Part shown: positions 16,471 to 26,000 of the stretch, one piece after another
Numbering within the stretch: the first letter of the stretch is position 1
Layout: each line of letters begins with the position of its first letter
Assembly (NCBI RefSeq): GCF_014297445.1
Contig: NZ_JACORU010000011.1
Coordinates: 1-64,000 of the forward strand
From: Ramlibacter albus
GTDB lineage: Bacteria; Pseudomonadota; Gammaproteobacteria; Burkholderiales; Burkholderiaceae_C
DNA length: 64,000 nucleotides
Reading direction: 5' to 3'
Notes under the pieces: generated by a model
Told to the model about the DNA's origin: nothing
Database searches by the model: none
What the model saw: the letters and a program-made list of their open reading frames with translations, nothing else
Program-made: the position numbers and the translations under genes

Positions 16471-16529
16471 GGGGTGATCTCGGTTTCGGTGCAAGTTGTA
16501 GCGGGTTGAGTTGCGCGTAAACCCTCGCG
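16471..16529 (+). repeat. Left copy of 59-bp imperfect direct repeat
   Basis: This copy matches 27843-27901 at 50 of 59 positions without gaps and in the same orientation. Shared blocks include GGGGTGATC, TTCGGTGCA, TTGTAGCGG, TGCGCG and CCTCGCG. It lies 23 bp before the end of cadR, so the two copies bracket the cad-czc cargo. On the minus strand both copies are open in one frame (RGF-x-R-x-S-x-RY-x-LHR-x-RDHP), so a shared gene fragment is an alternative to an attachment-site origin. Confidence 0.75.
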
Positions 16530-16551
16530 TCCTGCAGAGGACCCATACCTC

Positions 16552-17049
16552 TCATGGCTTCGCCGAACGGTGCTTCTCTTTAACCCTGCCGCTGCGTCTG
16601 CCGTGAGTTCCCTCCGCGAGCTGGTGTCCTGAATGTGGCCCGTGATCGTGTTCTAGAGCACCCTTTTCCAAACCGCCAAGGATTCCGCAGTCCTCTGCCG
16701 AGCGGCCATCCGAACAGCCAGCACGCAAAGCGCGCAGCTCGCCCTCGAGCACCTTGAGCTCCTTGATTCGGTTCACGATATGACCAATGTGATCGTCGAG
16801 CAACGCATCGACCTCCCCGCAGCTCTCGGTGGGAGCGTCCTTGTAGTGCAGCAGGACGCGGATCTCATCCAGCGTCATGTCCAGGCAGCGGCAATGACGG
16901 ATGAAAGCCAGGCGGTGGACGTGCGCGTCGTTGTAAACGCGATAGTTTCCTTCCGTGCGCGCTGGCGTTGGAAGCAAGTCTTCCCGCTCGTAGTAGCGGA
17001 TGGTTTCGACCTGCGTTCCGGTGGCAGCCGCCACTTCTCCAATTTTCAT
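16552..17049 (-). CDS. cadR: MerR-family Cd(II)/Pb(II)-responsive regulator
   Basis: The 165-aa protein has the MerR winged helix at residues 1-70 (MKIGEVAAATGTQVETIRYY) and a long dimerisation helix. Its Cys residues fall at 77, 112 and 121, the pattern of CadR/PbrR metal sensors. The C-terminus is His-rich (HDHGPHSGHQ), as in Pseudomonas CadR. It is divergent from cadA with a short shared promoter region of the stretched MerR type. It should repress and, with Cd, Pb or Zn bound, activate cadA. Confidence 0.92.
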   Translation of the reverse strand: MKIGEVAAATGTQVETIRYYEREDLLPTPARTEGNYRVYNDAHVHRLAFIRHCRCLDMTLDEIRVLLHYKDAPTESCGEVDALLDDHIGHIVNRIKELKVLEGELRALRAGCSDGRSAEDCGILGGLEKGALEHDHGPHSGHQLAEGTHGRRSGRVKEKHRSAKP

Positions 17050-17062
17050 TTCATGCCTCAGC

Positions 17063-17100
17063 TTGACTCTGAAGTGGCTACAGGGTTTCCAATTAGGCCA
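17063..17100 (+). promoter_or_regulatory. MerR-type cadA promoter/operator
   Basis: TTGACT (17063-17068) is followed by a dyad CTCTG (17067-17071) and CAGGG (17081-17085), one mismatch from symmetry, in the long spacer characteristic of MerR-family promoters. A weak -10 region lies at 17088-17095. The predicted transcription start is at about 17100, on top of the cadA ATG. Confidence 0.7.
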
Positions 17101-19364
17101 TGGATACGAAAACCCCGCCCAAAGAAGCGGACTGCTGCAGCTCAGCTGTATGTGCTGTCCCCGCCACCGCCGATGTACCCGTAGGAGGGCGCCGCTTTCG
17201 CATCCCCACCATGGACTGCAGCGCCGAGGAAGCCGAGGTCCGCCGCGCGCTGGAGCCGATCCTGGGCATCAGGTCGCTGAACTTCCAGTTGACCGCCCGC
17301 ACGCTTGGTATCGACGCCTCCGATGACGCATTCCCGCTTGCACTGGAGGCGATCAAGAAGGCGGGTTTCCACCCCGAACCCATCGTCGGCCCGGACACGG
17401 TGGAAGCGCAAGCCCGGGAAGGGCATGGCGAGCTGCACGACCAAGACCACGACCTTGGAGCGGGCGTCGCTCGGTTGGCGTTGGCTTTAGGCGTAGCCGT
17501 GGCGGCCGAGGTGACCGAGTTCCTCGCCCCCGAAACCCTGCTCTGGAAATTGGTCGGCATGGCGCTCGCCGGCGTGGCGATCTGGCTTGCAGGTCTGGAC
17601 GTCTACAAGAAGGGCATGGCGGCACTGCTGCGGGCCAAGCTCAACATCAACGCATTGATGTCGGTCGCAGTGACAGGTGCCTTCCTGATCGGGCAATGGC
17701 CGGAGGCCGCCATGGTCATGGCGCTGTACGCCATCGCCGAGCTGATCGAGGCGCGCGCCGTCGATCGGGCGCGCAACGCGATCAAAGGCCTGCTGGCGCT
17801 GGCACCAGAGGAAGCCCTGATGCAGACGGCGGACGGCCAGTGGCAGCTCACACCGGTGGCCCAGGTTCCGCTGGAAGCCACGGTCCGGATCAAACCCGGT
17901 GAGCGGGTCTCGCTGGATGGCGTCATCACCAAAGGCACCAGCGCCATCAACCAGGCGCCCGTCACGGGCGAAAGCATCCCCGTCGACAAGGCGCCGGGCG
18001 ACCAGGTCTTCGCAGGCACCATCAACGAGACGGGTGAACTCGAGTTTCGCGTGACGGCGTCCGCCAGCAACACGACGCTCGCGCGCATCATCCACGCCGT
18101 CGAGCAGGCCCAGGGCACGCGCGCGCCGACGCAGCGCTTCGTTGACCGATTCGCCGCCATCTACACGCCGGCGGTATTCGCGCTTGCCGTCGCTGTCGCT
18201 CTGCTCACACCGTTCCTACTGGGCCTGACCTGGCTGGAGGCGCTCTACAAGGCGTTGGTGTTGCTGGTGATCGCCTGTCCCTGTGCGCTCGTCATCTCCA
18301 CGCCGGTCACGGTCGTCAGCGGCCTTGCCGCCGGTGCGCGCCGCGGCATCCTGATCAAGGGCGGCACATACCTGGAGACGGCCCGATCCCTGAAGACCGT
18401 CGCCCTCGACAAGACCGGAACCATCACCGAAGGCAAACCGAAGCTGGTGGAGTGGCGCACGTGGAACGGTGGTGATGAGGCGCTGGCCAAGAGGCTCGCT
18501 GCCAGCCTGGCCAGCCGCTCCGATCATCCGGTTTCCCAAGCCATTGCCGCAGGCCTTGATGGCGAGCGCGCATCGGTCGAAGACTTCAGCGCGCTACCCG
18601 GACGCGGTGTTCAAGGCAAGGTCGACGGCAATCAACTGCTGCTCGGCAACCATCGCGCCGTGCATGAGCGCGGTCTCTGCGGGCCGGAACTGGAGGCCGA
18701 GCTACGCCAGCACGAGAAGCAGGGACGCACCGTCACGTTGTTGGCCAAAGACGATGTGGTACTCGTCATCTTCGCCGTCGCGGACACCATCAAGGAAACC
18801 TCGCGCCAAGCCATCGCCGACCTGAAGGCCCTGGGCGTTACACCCGTGATGCTCACCGGCGACAACCTCGCCACGGCCCAAGCCATCGCGGCACAGGCCG
18901 GCATCGAGGATGCACGCGGTGACCTGCTGCCCGAAGCCAAGCTGGAGGCCATCAAGGACATGCAGGCGCGCTACGGCGCCACCGGCATGACCGGCGACGG
19001 CATTAACGATGCTCCCGCGCTCGCGCAAGCCGACATCGGGTTTGCCATGGGCGGCGCCGGCACAGACACCGCGATGGAGGCGGCCGATGTCGTGATCATG
19101 AATGACGACGTGCGCCGGGTTGCAGAAACTGTGCGCCTCTCGCGTCGCACGCACGCAGTGCTTTGGCAGAACATCACGCTCGCGCTCGGCATCAAGGCGG
19201 TGTTCCTGGTGCTGGCCGTGTTCGGCAGCGCGACGATGTGGATGGCCGTCTTCGCCGACATGGGCGCGAGTCTGCTGGTGGTGGGAAACGGCCTGCGGCT
19301 GATGCGGGGAGTGCATGACACGTCGACCAAGGCTGCGGCGCATGTGGAGCAGGCCCATGCCTAG
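17100..19364 (+). CDS. cadA: Cd2+/Zn2+/Pb2+-translocating P1B-type ATPase
   Basis: The 754-aa inner-membrane pump exports soft divalent metals from the cytoplasm. An N-terminal DCCSSAVC and a heavy-metal-associated domain with TMDCSAEEAEVRRAL come first. Then come the membrane helices, the actuator TGES motif, CPC in the sixth-helix region near residue 393, the phosphorylated Asp in DKTGT near residue 437, and GDGINDAP near residue 632. The start at 17100 lacks an obvious ribosome binding site and coincides with the predicted transcription start. It is divergent from cadR and overlaps the DUF3703 gene by 8 bp. Confidence 0.94.
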   Translation: MDTKTPPKEADCCSSAVCAVPATADVPVGGRRFRIPTMDCSAEEAEVRRALEPILGIRSLNFQLTARTLGIDASDDAFPLALEAIKKAGFHPEPIVGPDTVEAQAREGHGELHDQDHDLGAGVARLALALGVAVAAEVTEFLAPETLLWKLVGMALAGVAIWLAGLDVYKKGMAALLRAKLNINALMSVAVTGAFLIGQWPEAAMVMALYAIAELIEARAVDRARNAIKGLLALAPEEALMQTADGQWQLTPVAQVPLEATVRIKPGERVSLDGVITKGTSAINQAPVTGESIPVDKAPGDQVFAGTINETGELEFRVTASASNTTLARIIHAVEQAQGTRAPTQRFVDRFAAIYTPAVFALAVAVALLTPFLLGLTWLEALYKALVLLVIACPCALVISTPVTVVSGLAAGARRGILIKGGTYLETARSLKTVALDKTGTITEGKPKLVEWRTWNGGDEALAKRLAASLASRSDHPVSQAIAAGLDGERASVEDFSALPGRGVQGKVDGNQLLLGNHRAVHERGLCGPELEAELRQHEKQGRTVTLLAKDDVVLVIFAVADTIKETSRQAIADLKALGVTPVMLTGDNLATAQAIAAQAGIEDARGDLLPEAKLEAIKDMQARYGATGMTGDGINDAPALAQADIGFAMGGAGTDTAMEAADVVIMNDDVRRVAETVRLSRRTHAVLWQNITLALGIKAVFLVLAVFGSATMWMAVFADMGASLLVVGNGLRLMRGVHDTSTKAAAHVEQAHA

Positions 19365-19752
19365 CAATCGCGAACAACAGCGACGTGTCTACGCGCGCTT
19401 GCTCGCGGGCTTCCGCAATAGCGAAGGCATGAGCGCGAAGGATCGGTGGGAGTGGCTCATGGCCGCCCACATCGTCGGCCAGATGGATTTCAAACTGCAT
19501 GTCCACAGCCACTGCGTCATGCTCCGCTATGCCGCCCAAACTCGCGACTGGCCGGAGGCAGCGGGCCAGTTGTTTCGCTTGGCACTGGTCCCCCTGGGCC
19601 ACGCGGTCGGCAGGCTCCCCGCAGGCAACATCGGACGCGCGACGGTGAACGCATTCAAGCCCATGCCGCTGAGTCCGAGCATCCACAAACTGATCGCCGA
19701 GGCACGGGAGGCAGTTCTAACGAAAGCCACTCAAGACTCGGTGAAAGTGTGA
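19357..19752 (+). CDS. DUF3703 protein
   Basis: The start is ATG 19357, inside the last codons of cadA, giving 131 aa. The sequence has the DUF3703 pattern: a basic N-terminal helix, EWLMAAHIVGQ, the His-rich HVHSHCVML, and RLALVPLGHAVGRLPAGNIG toward the end. DUF3703 genes are common beside metal-transport genes in betaproteobacteria; the function is unknown. The His/Cys cluster at about residues 47-54 could bind metal. Overlap with cadA implies co-translation. Confidence 0.82.
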   Translation: MPSNREQQRRVYARLLAGFRNSEGMSAKDRWEWLMAAHIVGQMDFKLHVHSHCVMLRYAAQTRDWPEAAGQLFRLALVPLGHAVGRLPAGNIGRATVNAFKPMPLSPSIHKLIAEAREAVLTKATQDSVKV

Positions 19753-19772
19753 TCCTGATAGGATTCCGCCCC

Positions 19773-20126
19773 ATGCGTCGCATTTGGATCCTGTTGCTTG
19801 TGCTGATGCTGCCCCTGCAAATGGCTTGGGCGGCCGCGCACGGCTATGCCCATGACGCAAACGCCACGGCGCACGTGCGCGTCGAATCTCAGCTCAAGGT
19901 CGACGTCGCTGCAAGCTCGGATGTCGCGATCGATCAGCAGGCCGAGGCCAATAGCCATGGCTGCTGCGACATGGCGCACACCTGTCACGGCTCGGCCACC
20001 ATGATGCCGACGTCGGTCATTGAGCTTGGCACCGATGCCCGGAGCCTCCTGAATGCCTCGGATGGAGCGTTCATGCTCCAGGTGCTGGCCGCTCGCCACG
20101 ACCGGCCAAATTGGGTTCCCGCCTGA
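19773..20126 (+). CDS. CzcI-like periplasmic protein
   Basis: The start is ATG 19773 (MRRIWILLLVLMLPLQMAWA), a clear Sec signal peptide cleaved near residue 20, giving 117 aa. The mature part carries HGYAHDAN and a Cys/His patch GCCDMAHTCHG, resembling CzcI proteins, which precede czcC and are thought to modulate Czc expression or bind metal in the periplasm. It starts 20 bp after the DUF3703 gene and precedes the czcC-like gene by 80 bp. Confidence 0.7.
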   Translation: MRRIWILLLVLMLPLQMAWAAAHGYAHDANATAHVRVESQLKVDVAASSDVAIDQQAEANSHGCCDMAHTCHGSATMMPTSVIELGTDARSLLNASDGAFMLQVLAARHDRPNWVPA

Positions 20127-20206
20127 ACGGCGGGCCCGCGACCTTGTTCCCCTCACCCTGATCGCTGGTTCCGCCGAAACGTCTTTCGTGACTTTCGGAG
20201 AACTGG

Positions 20207-21403
20207 ATGCGTTTGTATTTCCCAAGGCCTTGGGCCTTTGTGGCGTGTTTCATCGCGGCTGGCGTTCATGCGCAGCCGGCGCCAACCCTTCGTGATTCGA
20301 CCGAATCGGCCTGGGCGCTGACGCCACAGGCGCGCTCTGCACAAAATCGACAAGCCGAGCTGGAAGCGCGCGGGCGCGCTGCGTCTTCCTTGCTGGCCGG
20401 CCCTCCCAGCGTGGGCATCTCGCATCGGACGGACCGCATCGGCAGCAACGGTGGGTTGCGCGAGACGGAGGCCGAACTGTCGGCGCCGTTGTGGTGGCCG
20501 GGCGTGCGCAGTGCCAACGCGGCGCAGGTCGAGGCCGATCGCGTCGCGTTCGAGCGTCAGCAGTTGCTCGCCAAGGCGAAGGTCGCGGCGGAGGTCCGGG
20601 ACTTGGCCGCCCAGGCCGCGCTTGCGCAGATCGAACGCCAAGTTGCCCTGCGCAAGGCCGAAGAAGCGAAGGTCCTCGCGGCCGACGTGGCGCGGCGTGT
20701 GAAGGCCGGCGAGTCGGCTCGTGTCGACCAGCTGCAGGCTGAAGGCTTGTTGCAGCAGGCCGCAGCGACACAGTCGCACGCCGACGCTGCGCTCGCTCGC
20801 CTGCAGGGCCTATGGCGCGCGCTGACCGGCTTGGATCGTATTGCGACGCTGGACGAATCACCGGGTCAAGCCGGAGAAAACGCCGCTGTCGCAGCGGCAC
20901 AGGCCGCCGTGCATGCTGCCCGGGCCAAGTTGCAGCTGACCGCCGCCGACAAGCGCGACCCGCTTGAGGTGGGGGTTGGTGTCACGCGTGAGCGTCCGGC
21001 CTTTGGCTCGGCCAACGAGCGTTCGATGAAACTGTCGCTTCGCATACCCCTGGGCAGCGAAGGCCGCAACGCGCCCAAGCTGGCAGGCGCGCGCGCCGAT
21101 TTGGATGCAGCCGAAGCGGATGCCGAGGCCGTGCAACGCACCGCCGACGCAGAGCGGCTTTCCGCGACCGGCGAACTCGAGGCGGCGAGGCGTGCAGAGG
21201 TGGCCGCGGCGCAGCGCGCGCGCATGGCTGCCGAGGTCCAGGCTCTTATCGCGAAGTCTTACCGCCTCGGCGAGAGCGACCTGCCGACGCGTTTGCGCGC
21301 AGAGACCGAGCGATTCGAGGCCGAATTGGCCCATGCACGCGCGCAAGTGGAGACACGCCGCGCCATCTCCAAACTCAATCAAGCCTACGGACTTCTTCCA
21401 TGA
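20207..21403 (+). CDS. czcC: TolC-family outer-membrane component of heavy-metal RND pump
   Basis: The 398-aa protein starts at an ATG with GGAG nine bases ahead and has a signal peptide ending near VHAQPAP. The rest is the paired coiled-coil/beta-barrel pattern of the outer-membrane efflux family, with long Ala/Glu/Arg-rich helices (residues 95-190 and 290-370). It should be the outer-membrane exit duct for the CzcBA-type pump encoded next. Its stop overlaps the next start by 4 bp (ATGA). It is shorter than typical CzcC of about 420 aa but looks complete. Confidence 0.85.
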   Translation: MRLYFPRPWAFVACFIAAGVHAQPAPTLRDSTESAWALTPQARSAQNRQAELEARGRAASSLLAGPPSVGISHRTDRIGSNGGLRETEAELSAPLWWPGVRSANAAQVEADRVAFERQQLLAKAKVAAEVRDLAAQAALAQIERQVALRKAEEAKVLAADVARRVKAGESARVDQLQAEGLLQQAAATQSHADAALARLQGLWRALTGLDRIATLDESPGQAGENAAVAAAQAAVHAARAKLQLTAADKRDPLEVGVGVTRERPAFGSANERSMKLSLRIPLGSEGRNAPKLAGARADLDAAEADAEAVQRTADAERLSATGELEAARRAEVAAAQRARMAAEVQALIAKSYRLGESDLPTRLRAETERFEAELAHARAQVETRRAISKLNQAYGLLP

Positions 21404-21960
21404 CGGACCCATCGTTTCTGAACTCACTTCTTCAAGGCGTTCGGCTGATGGCGCTTGTCGCTTCAATCGCGGTCGCTCCAGTGTTCGCCGACGACGGGCA
21501 CGACCACGACAAGCCGGCCGCTGCCGGCGCGGCCAGTCCGCGCGTCGAAGCCCACTCGGATCTGTTCGAACTGGTTGGTGTCGTCGACAAGGGCCAGATG
21601 ACCGTCTACCTAGACCGCTACGCCACCAACGAGCCCGTGCTGGGTGCCAAGGTCGAGTACGAGGCCGGCACCAACAAGGGCGTGGCCGCGCCGCAGGCCG
21701 ACGGCACTTACCTGATCAAGTTCGATGCACTCGCGAAGCCGGGCGAGTTGCCGTTCTCGTTCACCGTCAGCGCGGGCTCCGACACCGACCTGCTCGCAGG
21801 CGAGCTCGACTTGAAGGATCCGCACGACCGCGCAGGCGAGGGAACCCGCTCCTGGCTGAAGTGGCTGGGGTACGCGCTGGCCGCGGCGCTCACCCTGGCC
21901 CTGGCTGTGTTCCTCACGCGCAAGTACAAGACCACGCGCAGTGCGCGCCTGAACGGTTGA
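21400..21960 (+). CDS. Membrane-anchored periplasmic accessory protein of the RND operon
   Basis: The 186-aa product has a signal peptide-like N-terminus, a His-rich DDGHDHDK, a beta-sandwich-like body (LVGVVDKGQMTVYLDRYA, ADGTYLIKFDALAKPGELPF) and a C-terminal membrane helix near residues 150-170 followed by RKYKTTR. The body resembles the extra N-terminal domain found in some long CzcB proteins, here as a separate anchored protein. It is translationally coupled to czcC (4-bp overlap) and precedes czcB by 5 bp. A metal-binding or adaptor role is inferred from context. Confidence 0.75.
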   Translation: MTDPSFLNSLLQGVRLMALVASIAVAPVFADDGHDHDKPAAAGAASPRVEAHSDLFELVGVVDKGQMTVYLDRYATNEPVLGAKVEYEAGTNKGVAAPQADGTYLIKFDALAKPGELPFSFTVSAGSDTDLLAGELDLKDPHDRAGEGTRSWLKWLGYALAAALTLALAVFLTRKYKTTRSARLNG

Positions 21961-21965
21961 ACCAG

Positions 21966-23069
21966 ATGATGAAGCAGACTCTTTCCCTGGCTTTGCTCTG
22001 TGCCTTGGTGATGCCCGCGTGGGCAGGCCCAGGTCACGACCACGGCGACTCCGCGCCGGCGGCCACCAGCAATTCGCCGAAGCGCAATCCCGACGGCAGT
22101 GTCTTCCTGCCCAAGACCTCGCAGCGGCAACTGGCGGTGCGCACGATCGTGGCCGAGGCCAAAGCGGTGCCGCAGACGGTTGAACTCACAGGCCGCGTCC
22201 TGATGGATGCCAACGCCGGTGGCCGCGTCCAGCCCACACAGGCTGGTCGGGTAGAGGCGGTGGACGCTGGCCTGCCTTCCTTGGGACAGGCCGTGCGCAA
22301 AGGCCAAGTGCTCGCCATCGTGCGTTCATCGGCCGGCGCGATCGAGCGCGCCAACCAGCAGGCGCAAAGCGCCGAACTCGCCGCGCAGCTAGAGCTGGCA
22401 CGCCGCCGGGCAGCCCGCTTGGCGCAGCTCGAGGGGACCGTCCCGCAAAAGGACATCGAGGCCGCTCAGGCCGATGTTGGCAGCCTGCAGCAGCGCTTGG
22501 GCGCCGTGCGCGGCTCCGTGACGGCCACTGAGCAGTTGGTGGCACCCATCACCGGCGTCATCTCGGCGGCCAACGTGATGGCTGGCCAAGTCGTCGATGC
22601 GCGCGAAGTGCTCTTCGAGATCGTCGATCCGAGTCGCCTCGTGGTCGAAGCGCTGGCCTTCGACGTTGCGCTCCTGAGCGGCATCGCCTCGGCCAGTGCC
22701 TCGCCGGCCGCTGGCGTGAACGTTCCCCTGCGGTTCGTTGGCGCCGGACGTTCACAGCGCGAAGGCGCGATCCCGCTCACATTCCGCACCGCAGGCAACG
22801 TCGCAGTGCCTCTGGCTGTGAACCAACCCGTCAAGGTCGTTGTGCAGACCCGCACGCCGATACAGGGCGTGCCGGTCCCCGCCGGCTCGGTAGTCAAGAA
22901 CCCGAGCAATCAGGACATTGTCTGGGTTCACACAGGTGCCGAGATCTTCCAGCCGCGGCCGGTGCGCGTCGTTCCTCTCGATGGCGCACTGGTATCGGTG
23001 GTCGACGGCCTGAAGGCCGGTGACCGCGTGGTGACGCAGGGTGCATCGCTCGTGAACCAGGTGCGCTGA
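21966..23069 (+). CDS. czcB: Periplasmic adaptor (membrane fusion) subunit of heavy-metal RND pump
   Basis: The ATG at 21966 gives 367 aa with a signal peptide (MMKQTLSLALLCALVMPAWA) and a His-containing GPGHDHGDS start to the mature protein. It has the barrel-sandwich/lipoyl half-motifs (VQPTQAGRVEAVDAGLPSLG and APITGVISAANVMAGQVVD), an intervening alpha-hairpin (residues 130-190) and a C-terminal beta-barrel. It bridges the inner-membrane pump and the outer-membrane channel. The short form without an internal accessory domain matches the presence of that domain as a separate gene immediately upstream. Confidence 0.86.
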   Translation: MMKQTLSLALLCALVMPAWAGPGHDHGDSAPAATSNSPKRNPDGSVFLPKTSQRQLAVRTIVAEAKAVPQTVELTGRVLMDANAGGRVQPTQAGRVEAVDAGLPSLGQAVRKGQVLAIVRSSAGAIERANQQAQSAELAAQLELARRRAARLAQLEGTVPQKDIEAAQADVGSLQQRLGAVRGSVTATEQLVAPITGVISAANVMAGQVVDAREVLFEIVDPSRLVVEALAFDVALLSGIASASASPAAGVNVPLRFVGAGRSQREGAIPLTFRTAGNVAVPLAVNQPVKVVVQTRTPIQGVPVPAGSVVKNPSNQDIVWVHTGAEIFQPRPVRVVPLDGALVSVVDGLKAGDRVVTQGASLVNQVR

Positions 23070-23071
23070 CG

Positions 23072-26000
23072 ATGTTCGAGAAACTGGTTCATTCCTCGCT
23101 GCGCAACCGCCTCATCGTGGTGGTCGCCGCGATGATCCTGATGTTCTACGGCGCGTTCACGCTCACGCAGATGCCGGTGGACGTGTTCCCAGACCTGAAC
23201 AAGCCCACGGTGACGGTCCAGGCCGAAGCCGGCGGCATGGCCCCCGAGGAGGTTGAACAACTGATCACCGCCCCGCTGGAAACCGCCATGGGCGGCATTC
23301 CCGGGGTGGAGAGCATCCGCTCGGTCTCCAGCGTCGGCCTCGCCTTCGTTTACGTCACCTTCGACTGGAAGACCGACATCTATCGCGCTCGCCAAATGGT
23401 TGGCGAACGCCTGTCCGTCGCGCGCGAACAGCTTCCACCCGGCATCGAGCACGTGGCCATGGGGCCGGTGAGCTCGATCATGGGCGAGATCATGTCGGTG
23501 GCGCTTCCCATCGATGCCGCGAAAACCAGTCCGATGGCGGTGCGTGAGTACGCCGACTTCGTGATCCGGCCACGACTGCTCACGATCCCGGGAGTGGCCC
23601 AGGTGATCCCCATCGGGGGCGAGGTGCGCCAGTACCAGGTGCAGCCCAACACGGCACGCATGGCAGCCCTCGGCGTCACGGTGGAGAACATCGAGGCTGC
23701 GCTGAAGGGCTTCTCGTCCAACACCAGCGGCGGGTTTCTGGAACTCAATTCGCGTGAGTACCTGATTCGCAATATCGGCCGCACGACACGCATCGAGGAC
23801 CTGCAACGACTGCCAGTCGCCTTCCGCAACAGTCAACCCATCAGCCTGAACCAGGTGGCCACGGTCGTCTTCGCGCCAGCGATCAAGCGGGGCGATGCCG
23901 GCTACAACGGCAAACCAGCGGTGTTGCTCGGAATCCAGAAGCAGCCCGATGCCGACACGGTGAAGCTCACGCAGCGGGTGGAGGAAGCGCTGGACGGATT
24001 CAAGAAGAGCCTGCCGGCCGGGATGGGCGCGCCCATCGTCACCATGCGACAGGCCAGCTTCATCGAAGCCTCGGTCAACACGTTGCAGGGCAAGTTCCTC
24101 GCCGCGGCGATGGTGGTTGCTGCCGTGCTGTACTTGTTCCTCATGAATGTGCGCACGACGCTGATCGCGCTCACGGCCATTCCGCTGTCCGTGATGATCA
24201 CCGTGCTGGTGTTCCGTTACTACGGTTTTTCGATCAACACGATGACGCTGGGCGGCCTCACCATTGCCATCGGTGGCCTGGTCGATGACGCAGTCGTCGG
24301 CGTGGAAAACGTCCTGCGACGGCTTAAGCTCGATCGCACGGCACATCCGACCGGCCGCATGGGGCCTTTGGAACTGATCGCGCGAGCCACGCTGGAGGTC
24401 CGGTCCGCGATCCTCTACGCGACCGTCATCATCGTGCTGGTGCTGCTGCCGCTGTTCTTCCTGCCTGGCATTGAAGGGCGGTTGATGCAGCCACTGGCCG
24501 TGGCCTACATCGTGTCGCTACTCGCGTCCATGCTGGTGTCGGTCACTGTGACTCCGGTGATGGCCTACTACCTCTTGCCCAAGATCAAAGGCCTGGATCA
24601 TGGCGACACGCGGGTGCAGGCCTGGGTGAAGGCGCGCTACGAGAGTGGCCTGCGCCGTGTGCTGGAGCGACCCAAACCCTGGCTGGTAGGCGGCGCCGTG
24701 GCCGTTGCGTTGGCGGCGCTTTCCGTGCCGCTGTTTCCGACCACGTTCCTGCCGCCCTTCAACGAAGGCGTTGCCTTGGTCGGCTTGCGGCTGAACCCAG
24801 GCACGACACTCGCGGAGACTACGCGTGTCGGCGCCGTCGCTGAGATAAACCTGCAGACTGTTCCCGAGGTCGAGCACGTCGGCCGCCGTTCCGGCCGAGC
24901 CGAACTCGACGAGCACGCCGAGGGCGTCCACGTCTCCGAAATCGACGTGAAGTTGAAGCGCAGCGACCGCAGCGTGGAGGAGATCTACTCTGATCTGCGC
25001 AGCAAGGTGTCGGCACTGCCGGCCGCCATTGGCATCGGCCAGCCGATCAGCCACCGTATCGACCACATGCTCTCGGGCGTGCGCACGCAGATCGCGGTCA
25101 AGATCTACGGCGACGACCTCGACACACTGCGCGGCCAGGCCGAGGCGCTGCGCCAGCGCATGTCTTCGATCGAGGGTGTCGTGGACCTCGAAGTGGAGAA
25201 GCAGGTCCTGACGCCCCAGATCAAGGTCCACGTCGACTATGACCGGGCACTCGGCTACGGCCTGCCGCCGGCCAAGCTGCTGCGCGAGCTGCAGATGATG
25301 ATCGACGGCGAGAAGGTGACCCAGATCGTCGAGGGCAGCCGCCGCTTCAACCTGGTGCTGCGCCTGCCGGAGTCTGCGCGTGGCATCGAGGGCCTGCGCA
25401 ACATCTTCATCGACACGCCAGGCGGACGGGTGCCGTTGTCTCAGCTCGCGACCGTAGAAGAGTCGGACGGGCCCAACCAGATCAGCCGGGACGACGGCCG
25501 CCGCCGCATTGTGATCTCTGCCAATGCGCAGGGCCGCGCGCTCAGCGACGTCGTGGCCGATATCCGCAAGTTGAGCGCGGAGACCAAACTGCCCCAGGGC
25601 TACTTCATCACCATCGGCGGGCAGTTCCAGGCGCAGGAAGATGCCAGCCGCCTGATAGGCCTGCTATCGATCGCATCGGTTGGCCTGATCTTCCTGATCC
25701 TTTGGTCGCGCTACCGGTCGTCGGTGCTCGTGATCATCATCATGGTGAACATCCCGCTGGCGCTGGTCGGCGCCGTGTTCGGCCTGTGGCTCTCCGGGCA
25801 ACCGCTGTCGGTGGCGGCGCTCGTGGGATTCATCACGTTGGCCGGCATCGCGATCCGCAACGGGATCATGAAGGTGTCGCACTACATCAACCTGTGCGCC
25901 TTCGAGAACGAAAACTTCGACGACCAGATGCTGGTGCGAGGCTCGCTGGAGCGGCTGACACCCGTGCTCATGACCGCGCTGGTCGCGGCACTGGCACTGG

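Noticed and set aside
16471-16529. 59-bp repeat as the 3' end of a tRNA gene (att site)
   Set aside because: It lacks a T-arm consensus, an acceptor stem and CCA; no tRNA fold could be drawn.
22928-24346. 472-aa minus-strand frame opposite the RND pump gene
   Set aside because: His/Asp/Arg-rich shadow of czcA; no motif or start signal.
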